Positions 1 through 4,812 of a stretch of 5,162 bases of DNA are shown here, piece after piece. Each line of letters starts with the position of its first letter. Position 1 is the first letter of the stretch. The notes below the pieces were generated by a model. It ran no database searches. It had not been told where the DNA came from and saw only the letters and a program-made list of their open reading frames with translations. Both the position numbers and the translations under genes were made by a program. Origin of the DNA: Synergistaceae bacterium (GTDB taxonomy: Bacteria; Synergistota; Synergistia; Synergistales; Aminobacteriaceae); contig JAFSQO010000105.1 in assembly GCA_017446645.1 (NCBI GenBank), forward strand, positions 1-5,162, written 5' to 3'.

Positions 1-850
1 CCTGAACCGAAGCTTCCTGAAGGGGTGCAGCTGCTCCGACGGTAAGGAAGTCGTGAACCTTTCGCGCTCCGTCAACAACGTCAGCAGGGCCGATTAAGTA
101 GCCCAGTCTCCAGCCTGTAATCGAGTAGGTCTTAGAGAGAGAATTACAGGTAATTACGTGGTTGAATAATCCCGGAAGTCCTGAAGCATAGACGTGCTTG
201 TAGGGGTCAAAGACTATGTGCTCGTAAACTTCGTCAGTGATGATAAAGGCATCATACTTCACAGCGAGTGCGCCGATTTCCGTTAATTCTTTCTCTGTGA
301 AGACTTTTCCGCAGGGATTCGAGGGGTTGCAGATTACTATGGCCTTTGCTCCGTCCTTAAAGCCCTTTTCGATTAAGTTAATGTCATAGTCATAAGTCGG
401 AGGCACTAAGGGTATATAGATGGGTGATGCGCCAGAAAGAATCGAGTCGGCCCCGTAGTTCTCGTAAAATGGCGAGAATACCATGACTTTGTCGCCGGGG
501 TTGCAGATGGTCATCATTGCTGCCATCATTGCTTCGGTTGAACCGCAGGTGATTACGATTTCGGTCTCCGGGTCAATTTCGCGTCCTATAGCCTTGCTCT
601 GCTTGGCACAGATAGCTTCACGGAAGTTCTTTGCTCCGAAAGTTATTGCGTACTGGTGAGGCCCAGTGTATGCTGTCTTTGCAAGAGAGTCAAGCATCTC
701 CTTAGGGGGATCCCAATCGGGGAAGCCCTGCGATAAGTTAATGGCCCCGTATTTATTGCTAATTCTGGTCATACGGCGAATGACTGAGTCCGTAAATGTG
801 CCTACTCTGTCGCTGAGTTTTGGCATAATAAAAATTTCAAATCCTTTCAT
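1..850 (-). CDS. PLP-dependent class I/II aminotransferase, C-terminus cut by window edge
   Basis: Translated by hand from the minus strand; 283 codons are visible and the frame is open to the left edge. Family members usually have about 390 residues, so roughly 105 are missing. Fold-type I aminotransferase landmarks are in order: INLSQGFPDWDPP near residue 40, GSTEA at 103-107 (phosphate-binding region), Tyr129 in PFYENY, NPSNPCGK at 175-182, DEVY with Asp206 (pyridine nitrogen) and Tyr209 (PLP O3'), and SLSKTYSITGWRLGY with Lys240 as the Schiff-base lysine. The enzyme should move an amino group from an amino acid to a 2-oxo acid in the cytoplasm. The wording resembles the aspartate/aromatic/kynurenine-type group, but the substrate cannot be read from this fragment. 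The start at 850 has only a weak GGA upstream. Met9 (position 826), which begins MPKLSDRV, is a plausible alternative because many homologues start near there. Family call is very sure; substrate is unknown. Confidence 0.95.
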   Translation of the reverse strand, partial: MKGFEIFIMPKLSDRVGTFTDSVIRRMTRISNKYGAINLSQGFPDWDPPKEMLDSLAKTAYTGPHQYAITFGAKNFREAICAKQSKAIGREIDPETEIVITCGSTEAMMAAMMTICNPGDKVMVFSPFYENYGADSILSGASPIYIPLVPPTYDYDINLIEKGFKDGAKAIVICNPSNPCGKVFTEKELTEIGALAVKYDAFIITDEVYEHIVFDPYKHVYASGLPGLFNHVITCNSLSKTYSITGWRLGYLIGPADVVDGARKVHDFLTVGAAAPLQEASVQ

Positions 851-869
851 ATTTCAAAATATCCAAACA

Positions 870-898
870 ATTTTAGATTTTCTAATGACATTTTGCAA
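870..898 (-). promoter_or_regulatory. Candidate promoter of the aminotransferase gene
   Basis: On the minus strand, a TTGCAA -35 (898-893, 4/6 to consensus) is followed after exactly 17 bp by a TAAAAT -10 (875-870, 5/6). Transcription would begin near 863, giving a leader of about 13 nt before the ATG at 850. Its -35 hexamer is self-complementary and could also serve the divergent gene. Prediction by eye only. Confidence 0.45.
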
Positions 899-905
899 TA
901 TCTCA
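886..905. promoter_or_regulatory. 20-bp imperfect palindrome, possible operator between divergent genes
   Basis: TGACATTTTGCAATATCTCA is an inverted repeat in which 8 of 10 base pairs are symmetric (half-site TGAnATnTTG, axis between 895 and 896). It overlaps the candidate -35 elements of both divergent genes, the usual place for a dimeric regulator's operator. No regulator gene lies in the window. AT-rich intergenic DNA produces weak palindromes by chance, so the functional reading is inference. Confidence 0.4.
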
Positions 906-919
906 CAATAGCATATAAT
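893..919 (+). promoter_or_regulatory. Candidate promoter of the cardiolipin synthase-like gene, start site almost at the ATG
   Basis: A perfect TATAAT lies at 914-919, with a weak TTGCAA -35 at 893-898 and a short 15-bp spacer. Initiation about 7 bp after the -10 falls near 926, only a few bases before the ATG at 930. The mRNA would therefore be leaderless or nearly so. The -10 is convincing; the -35 is not. Confidence 0.5.
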
Positions 920-929
920 TATTCTTATT

Positions 930-2039
930 ATGCAGAATAATATCACGCTCGACAATAATATAAGGCTCCTGCTGGATGGGGGCGAAACTCTTTCAGCACT
1001 GAAAGAAGCTCTGACTCATGCCCAGGGCTGCATTAATCTCGAATACTTTTCTTTCCATGATGACGAGACGGGCAACACCATTAAAGATATTTTGACAGAA
1101 CGCGCAAGGCATGGCATTAAAATCCGAATGATAATCGATGCTGCGGGAAGCTGGAGGCTCACGAAAAAATTTATCAGCGATATAAAATCTTCAGGGATTG
1201 AGTTCAAATTCTTCATGCCCTTCTCTCTTCGCAACTTGCCCGGCATAATTCACAGGGATCACAGAAAAATCATCACTGTCGACAACACAACGGGCTTTCT
1301 CGGAGGCTTTAACATCGGTGATATTTATCTGCGTCAGTGGCGGGACACTCACATAAAAATTTGCGGGGAAGCAGTCAGGGAACTTGATAAAATATTTTTC
1401 AGCATGTGGGACAATAATAGCGGCAAAAAAAGAACTTGTTACGCTCAGGAAATTATCACGGATTCTGAAGGCTTTGAGGGCATAAAAAATTGCGTGCCTG
1501 TGAAGATTATAGCGAGCGGTAAGGGCGAAAACTTCAGGGCAATAGCTGACGAGTACATAAAAATAATTTCGTCTGCCAAGAAAAGAGTCTGGATAACGAC
1601 TCCGTATTTTGTGCCTGATAATAAATTCATTGATGCCTTACAATCTGCCTCAGGGCGCGGTGTTGATGTCCGAATCATAATCCCTTCATGCTCGAATCAC
1701 ATGCTGGTCTCGTGGGCTGCTCAATCATATATTGACTCGCTGATAAAATCAGGAATCAGGATTTTTATTTATCAAGACAGATTCATTCACGCAAAGACTA
1801 TGATTGCTGACTCTCACGTTGCCTCAGTTGGTTCGGCAAATCTTGACTCCTTGAGCTTCGAGATTAATTACGAAGTACAGGCGTTGATTTACTCGACAAA
1901 ATTAGTGAGCGAGCTTGAGAAAGTTTTCCTCGATGACCTCATTAACTGCACAGAAGAGACTCACGAAATCCGCAAGAACCGCCCGCTGTCCCTGCGAATC
2001 AAAGAGAGTGCAGGACGGCTCCTGGCTGCGATTTTGTAA
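930..2039 (+). CDS. Cardiolipin synthase-like phospholipase D family protein
   Basis: A 369-residue protein with two phospholipase D domains. The first catalytic HxKx4D motif is His111-Lys113-Asp118 followed by GGFN; the second is His287-Lys289-Asp294 followed by GSAN. Between them, WRDTHIKI (137-144), TTPYFVPD (223-230) and GRGVDVRIIIP (242-252) match cardiolipin synthases. The C-terminal RPLSLRIKESAGRLLAAIL resembles the usual Cls ending. Such enzymes join phosphatidyl groups to phosphatidylglycerol (or a related alcohol) through a phosphohistidine intermediate at the inner membrane; this is family knowledge. The usual N-terminal membrane segments are absent. An in-frame TAG at 909-911 rules out a longer start, so the protein is short like the soluble ClsB type. 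There is no Shine-Dalgarno sequence before the ATG. The gene ends flush against the convergent VTT gene. Another phosphatidyltransferase or a phospholipase D remains possible. Confidence 0.9.
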   Translation: MQNNITLDNNIRLLLDGGETLSALKEALTHAQGCINLEYFSFHDDETGNTIKDILTERARHGIKIRMIIDAAGSWRLTKKFISDIKSSGIEFKFFMPFSLRNLPGIIHRDHRKIITVDNTTGFLGGFNIGDIYLRQWRDTHIKICGEAVRELDKIFFSMWDNNSGKKRTCYAQEIITDSEGFEGIKNCVPVKIIASGKGENFRAIADEYIKIISSAKKRVWITTPYFVPDNKFIDALQSASGRGVDVRIIIPSCSNHMLVSWAAQSYIDSLIKSGIRIFIYQDRFIHAKTMIADSHVASVGSANLDSLSFEINYEVQALIYSTKLVSELEKVFLDDLINCTEETHEIRKNRPLSLRIKESAGRLLAAIL

Positions 2040-2777
2040 TCATGAACGCTTAATCTTCAGAAAGTCATATACCCATGCTTCAATAATCTCCCAGAACAGC
2101 CATAACAGGACAGAAAGAATCATCATGACTGCGAAAAGAATCTGGACGCTTGAGGTAAACCCGTCAGCAAAACCTGCTCCAGTCAACGAGAGCACAGCCA
2201 TCCCCGGAGCTCGGCCAAGTAAGCACACAAGTGAAAGAGGCAAAAGTTTCAGCTTAGTGAGTCCGGCCAGGAAACACACCGCATCGTCAGGCAGGGCAGG
2301 CAATAGAAATATCATGAAAAATGTCATGTAACCGCCGTCAGAGATTACAGAGTCAAAGCGTTGTATTATCGTCTCAGGAACTATCTTGCGAACTAAACTA
2401 ATTCCCAGCAATCTCGCAAGAACCATAGCGATTAAACTCCCGATTACAAGTCCCAGGGTAGTCAAACCCCAGCCCTTCCAGAAGCCAAAGATGAATCCTC
2501 CGGCAAAAGCAGCTGCCTGTCCAGGGATCGGAGCAATCACGACCTGTAACACCTGAATCAAGATAAACAGCCACTCAGAACCCTCACCGAGCTTCCGCAA
2601 TTCAGACGGATTATGAGCATAATAGTTGATTGAGGCGAGCCACTCTTCAGGGACGAAAAACTTTGCTGCCCACAACAAGACCGTAATCACCAGCATTATT
2701 GCGAACGCAGGAATTAGAATCATTACGAGCTGTGAGAATTTGCGCTTTAATAAATTAATGAAGTCCTGTTTTGTCAT
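2040..2777 (-). CDS. VTT-domain (TVP38/TMEM64, DedA superfamily) integral membrane protein
   Basis: A 245-residue hydrophobic protein. After a basic N-terminus comes a membrane helix at about 17-40. The VTT core follows: IAPIPGQAAAFAGGFIFG at 81-98 with the proline/glycine re-entrant signature, a helix at about 104-124, a linker with charged residues, LLPALPDDAVCFLAGLT at 158-174, and further hydrophobic stretches at about 176-198 and 212-232. The C-terminus is basic. DedA-superfamily proteins are membrane lipid translocases or scramblases, and bacterial members have been linked to undecaprenyl phosphate or phosphatidylethanolamine flipping; the substrate here is unknown. ATG 2777 is the only sensible start, but it lacks a Shine-Dalgarno sequence and a terminator-like hairpin lies just upstream. 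The stop abuts the stop of the convergent cardiolipin synthase-like gene, a partner also tied to membrane lipids. Confidence 0.9.
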   Translation of the reverse strand: MTKQDFINLLKRKFSQLVMILIPAFAIMLVITVLLWAAKFFVPEEWLASINYYAHNPSELRKLGEGSEWLFILIQVLQVVIAPIPGQAAAFAGGFIFGFWKGWGLTTLGLVIGSLIAMVLARLLGISLVRKIVPETIIQRFDSVISDGGYMTFFMIFLLPALPDDAVCFLAGLTKLKLLPLSLVCLLGRAPGMAVLSLTGAGFADGFTSSVQILFAVMMILSVLLWLFWEIIEAWVYDFLKIKRS

Positions 2778-2783
2778 GTGAAT

Positions 2784-2818
2784 AAAAAATGAGCACCAGC
2801 AATAAATCTCACTGATGC
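2784..2818 (-). terminator. Probable Rho-independent terminator of the small exported-protein gene
   Basis: Read on the minus strand, GCATCAG (2818-2812) pairs with CTGGTGC (2799-2793) as a 7-bp stem with one G-U pair and a 12-nt loop. TCA and then six T residues (2789-2784) follow. It lies 36 bp past the stop at 2854. A weaker mini-hairpin (CACT-TAA-AGTG followed by AAATTTTT) lies between the two. The large loop and the 3-nt gap before the T run make it a modest terminator, so read-through into the VTT gene is possible. Confidence 0.5.
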
Positions 2819-2853
2819 CCTAAAAATTTCACTTTAAGTGCGAGTCCCTTGCC

Positions 2854-3282
2854 TTACTTCCAGCCCATTGCTGCAAGGCTGACCCACTCGCCGTCCTTGA
2901 AGAACCTGTTGCCAACGAGATTCATCTTGTTGCTGTCGCTGATTAACGTAACTTTGATCTTGTTGTCTTCGGGTCTGTAATCCATATCGATTACCATTGA
3001 GTGCTGCTGAATCCAGCCCTTGTAATAAATGCCGACTCTTGCTCTGATTACGTCGCCCTTCTGGAAAGGCTCTTCGTCATAATTGGCCTCGGCGTTTTCG
3101 AGCTTAACTGTAGGGTGGAAGTCTGGGAGAACCCTCTCCTTTGCGAACCTGAGAAAATCAAAGTTTACTGCTTCGGACTTGGAGAAATCGACACCAGGTG
3201 CTGCCGGAGTATCGGCTGCCAATGCTGCACATGCAAATACTAAAAGCATTATGAGTACAAGACTTGCTGCTATTCTTTTCAT
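2854..3282 (-). CDS. Small exported protein of unknown function
   Basis: A 142-residue protein. The start at 3282 is preferred over the longer open frame to 3405 because AGGAGGT lies 10 nt upstream and the protein then begins with a clean signal peptide: MKR, a hydrophobic core at about 4-21, and an ALA-AD cleavage site near residues 22-23. The mature part has about 120 residues. It is charged and mixed, with LRFAKERVLPDFHP (44-57), a probably beta-rich section (QKGDVIRARVGIYYKGW, 74-90; QQHSMVIDMDYRP, 92-104) and a C-terminal DGEWVSLAAMGWK. I do not recognise a family. It should act in the periplasm or outside the cell. Cys18 sits in a poor lipobox (VFAC), so a lipoprotein is possible but less likely. 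It has its own promoter and a terminator-like hairpin, suggesting a mainly single-gene transcript. Confidence 0.8.
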   Translation of the reverse strand: MKRIAASLVLIMLLVFACAALAADTPAAPGVDFSKSEAVNFDFLRFAKERVLPDFHPTVKLENAEANYDEEPFQKGDVIRARVGIYYKGWIQQHSMVIDMDYRPEDNKIKVTLISDSNKMNLVGNRFFKDGEWVSLAAMGWK

Positions 3283-3292
3283 CGTTATAAAT

Positions 3293-3299
3293 ACCTCCT
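3293..3299 (-). promoter_or_regulatory. Strong Shine-Dalgarno that sets the start of the exported protein
   Basis: On the minus strand, AGGAGGT is a full anti-16S match, 10 nt before the ATG at 3282. It decides against the 41-residue upstream extension of the open frame, whose residues look non-coding. Confidence 0.9.
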
Positions 3300-3325
3300 G
3301 AAAGATTTCATAAAACATGCCTGAA

Positions 3326-3353
3326 ATTCTATCATTATGAGTCAAAAAGTCAA
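3326..3353 (-). promoter_or_regulatory. Promoter of the small exported-protein gene, with extended -10
   Basis: On the minus strand, TTGACT (3353-3348, 5/6) is followed after 16 bp by TAGAAT (3331-3326, 5/6). The -10 is preceded by TGA, which gives the extended -10 TGn motif. Transcription would start near 3319, leaving a leader of about 36 nt that contains the Shine-Dalgarno. The best-looking housekeeping promoter in the window. Confidence 0.7.
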
Positions 3354-3374
3354 ACGTTATGCCGTCCGAACTGT

Positions 3375-4547
3375 CTAATTTAGCGTTACGACTCTTCCTT
3401 CCCATGATGATAAATACGCAGCGTAAATCACCCTAACTGTGTCATAAGCAATATCGAATCCTGACAAAGGCTCTTTATCGAATGCAATTGTCTCAAGAAA
3501 ATTTTTTAGTTCACCGGAATAGCCGCGAATAATTTCATCACATATAAAGGATTTGTTCCAGCCGATTTTAGAAGGCAGCATCTCAGAAATATAAACGTCA
3601 TCAAGTCCTGACTCATCAAGAAAATAAGTATTCAATATATCAGTCGGAGTTATGTTGCAGACCAGTGCTGAGTCGTTCGAGTAAATCTCAATGTAATTTT
3701 TCGTGCCGCCCAGAACAGAATCGCTTGCTATAGTTAAGCATTTAGTACCGTCCGAGAAAGTTAGGCTCACTGAAGCATAATCTTCGACATCTTCAGGTTT
3801 TGCAGCAATGTGCCTGTGTTCGTGTTCAGTCAGAATTTTCGTAGTAATTGCTGTGTCAGCGATGATGCTTGAAACCGTTATCTCTTCTCCCCTTGCCTGA
3901 GCTTCCTGCTGTTTGAGCCACAACATTCCGCTTAATGGGTGAGTTCCTGTACGAATCAGGGTGCCTCCTCCTGTTTTGTTCCATTGACCTGCGACCGGTG
4001 AACTTGACCCCTTGAGGCTTTCTTCACCCTTCATGAATAAGATTTTGGATTTCTTGGCCTTGATTATTTCTGCAGCTTTCTGAACTGGAGGCGAGTAAAT
4101 AAAATTCTCAGCGTACAGGAATTTTTTCCCTGTTTCCTGCAAGACTTGCTTGAGTTCGTTCATGCTTTTAACAACCTGCTCGTACATAATTTTTCTGGGA
4201 GTGCTGAGGCCAATATTTTCTTCGCCCGGATTGCCGAAATATCCGGTCAAGGGCTTCTCACATATTACGTGCTTGCCTGCCCTGAGTGCCTTAATCGCCA
4301 TTGGAACGTGAAGAAATGGAGGAGTCACTATATCTATGACGCTGATCTCCGGGTCCTTGAGCATTTCGTCAAAGTCTGCCTCGATTTTTTCATAACCAAA
4401 AAGTTTTTGTGCGTCTTCAGCAAGTTTAGTATTTATGTCGCAGATAGTCTTTAACCTGAACGGTACTGTACCTGCGTTCTTGTATCCTCTGCCATGTAAG
4501 TGAGCTGCATAACCTGCTCCAGCTGTGCCTATTATTACTGGCTGCAT
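3375..4547 (-). CDS. Gfo/Idh/MocA-family oxidoreductase with altered catalytic triad
   Basis: A 390-residue protein. The start at 4547 is chosen because AGGAGG lies 12 nt upstream and the Rossmann strand begins at once (MQPVIIGTAGAGYAAH). The longer frame to 4649 would run into the tRNA. The N-terminal NAD(P)-binding domain has the glycine motif GTAGAG (7-12), Asp37 at the end of the second strand (favours NAD), TPPFLHVPMAIKALRAGKHV (75-94) and the EKP motif at Glu97-Lys98-Pro99. A C-terminal alpha/beta domain follows. The family oxidises or reduces sugar-like or other small substrates. Two oddities stand out. GGGTLIRTGTHPLSG (193-207) has Arg199 where the catalytic Asp is usual and Ser206 at the second common Asp, although His203 is kept. 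A roughly 25-residue stretch, GYFGNPGEENIGLSTPRKI and onward from residue 102, follows EKP. Substrate is unknown. Confidence 0.9.
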   Translation of the reverse strand: MQPVIIGTAGAGYAAHLHGRGYKNAGTVPFRLKTICDINTKLAEDAQKLFGYEKIEADFDEMLKDPEISVIDIVTPPFLHVPMAIKALRAGKHVICEKPLTGYFGNPGEENIGLSTPRKIMYEQVVKSMNELKQVLQETGKKFLYAENFIYSPPVQKAAEIIKAKKSKILFMKGEESLKGSSSPVAGQWNKTGGGTLIRTGTHPLSGMLWLKQQEAQARGEEITVSSIIADTAITTKILTEHEHRHIAAKPEDVEDYASVSLTFSDGTKCLTIASDSVLGGTKNYIEIYSNDSALVCNITPTDILNTYFLDESGLDDVYISEMLPSKIGWNKSFICDEIIRGYSGELKNFLETIAFDKEPLSGFDIAYDTVRVIYAAYLSSWEGRVVTLN

Positions 4548-4559
4548 TATGAATGAATT

Positions 4560-4565
4560 CCTCCT
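4560..4565 (-). promoter_or_regulatory. Shine-Dalgarno that sets the oxidoreductase start
   Basis: AGGAGG on the minus strand, 12 nt before the ATG at 4547. The spacing is slightly long but usable. No other start codon between it and 4547 would give a better fit. Confidence 0.8.
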
Positions 4566-4583
4566 GAAAAATGATTCGAGAAA

Positions 4584-4589
4584 ATTATA
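4584..4589 (-). promoter_or_regulatory. Candidate -10 of the oxidoreductase gene
   Basis: A perfect TATAAT on the minus strand, about 19 bp before the Shine-Dalgarno. The expected -35 position falls in the A6T7 tract (4599-4611), where no TTGACA-like hexamer exists. It lies back to back with the -35 of the tRNA promoter, only 4 bp away. Confidence 0.45.
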
Positions 4590-4593
4590 CAAC

Positions 4594-4622
4594 TTGCGAA
4601 AAAATTTTTTTCGTGATACTAT
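4594..4622 (+). promoter_or_regulatory. Promoter of tRNA-Glu with GC-rich discriminator
   Basis: TTGCGA (4594-4599) and TACTAT (4617-4622) are 17 bp apart, each 4/6 to consensus. After the -10 comes a GC-rich run, CCCGCG (4625-4630), as in stringently controlled stable-RNA promoters. Transcription near 4629 would leave a leader of about 13 nt to be trimmed by RNase P. The spacer contains A6T7, a rigid or bent sequence. Confidence 0.55.
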
Positions 4623-4641
4623 TTCCCGCGTGGCAAGAATT

Positions 4642-4717
4642 GGCCTCATCGACTAGTGGTCCAGGTCGTAGCCCTCTCAAGGCTAAAACACGAGTTCGAA
4701 CCTCGTTGAGGCTACCA
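4642..4717 (+). tRNA. tRNA-Glu, anticodon CTC, CCA encoded
   Basis: A full cloverleaf can be folded. The acceptor is GGCCTCA (4642-4648) with TGAGGCT (4707-4713), then A73 and CCA (4715-4717). The D stem is GACT/GGTC (4651-4654, 4664-4667) around a 9-nt loop with the GG pair at 4658-4659. The anticodon stem is TAGCC/GGCTA (4669-4673, 4681-4685) with loop CTCTCAA, giving anticodon CTC at 4676-4678, which reads GAG. The variable loop is AAAC. The T stem is ACGAG/CTCGT with loop TTCGAAC (4695-4701). T8-C9 and the 4-nt variable loop agree with bacterial tRNA-Glu. The first acceptor pair is G1-U72 rather than a Watson-Crick pair. A TTC isoacceptor is expected elsewhere to read GAA. Confidence 0.95.
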
Positions 4718-4736
4718 AATAAATTAGAAAATAACG

Positions 4737-4766
4737 GCTTCCGTAAATAACACGGAGGCTTTTTTT
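4737..4766 (+). terminator. Rho-independent terminator after tRNA-Glu
   Basis: GCTTCCGT (4737-4744) pairs with ACGGAGGC (4752-4759) as an 8-bp stem with one G-U pair and a 7-nt loop AAATAAC. Seven T residues follow directly (4760-4766). It begins 20 bp after the encoded CCA, so the tRNA is transcribed alone. Confidence 0.9.
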
Positions 4767-4781
4767 ATGGCAATCATGTTT

Positions 4782-4787
4782 TATAAT
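4782..4787 (+). promoter_or_regulatory. Candidate -10 of the right-edge gene
   Basis: A perfect TATAAT just after the tRNA terminator. No good -35 is found: 17 bp upstream lies only the T run of the terminator. Initiation near 4794 would leave a leader of about 19 nt. That leader holds only AGGA, 15 nt before the ATG, as a possible ribosome site. Confidence 0.4.
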
Positions 4788-4812
4788 AAGTGCAGGACGG
4801 ACAAGAATAACA

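Noticed and set aside
666..911. Plus-strand open frame of 81 codons
   Set aside because: It lies antisense to the clearly conserved aminotransferase and its protein has no recognisable features.
2011..2035. CAGGA-CGGC-TCCTG hairpin with TTTT 8 bp later, as a terminator for the PLD gene
   Set aside because: The stem is only 5 bp, the T run is short and separated from the stem, and it lies within coding sequence.
1915..2331. Plus-strand open frame of 138 codons
   Set aside because: It overlaps the 3' end of the PLD gene in another frame and is antisense to the VTT gene; its composition (Arg/Ser-rich, no motifs) is that of a shadow frame.
3205..3282. Lipobox (VFAC at residues 15-18) making the exported protein a lipoprotein
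   Set aside because: Phe at the -2 position is a poor fit, and ALA-AD just after it is a good signal peptidase I site.
3283..3405. 41-residue N-terminal extension of the exported-protein open frame
   Set aside because: It would bury the signal peptide, cover the promoter and overlap the oxidoreductase 3' end; the AGGAGGT points to 3282.
4548..4649. 34-residue N-terminal extension of the oxidoreductase open frame
   Set aside because: It would overlap the tRNA-Glu gene and its promoter; an AGGAGG sits before the inner ATG at 4547, where the Rossmann strand begins.
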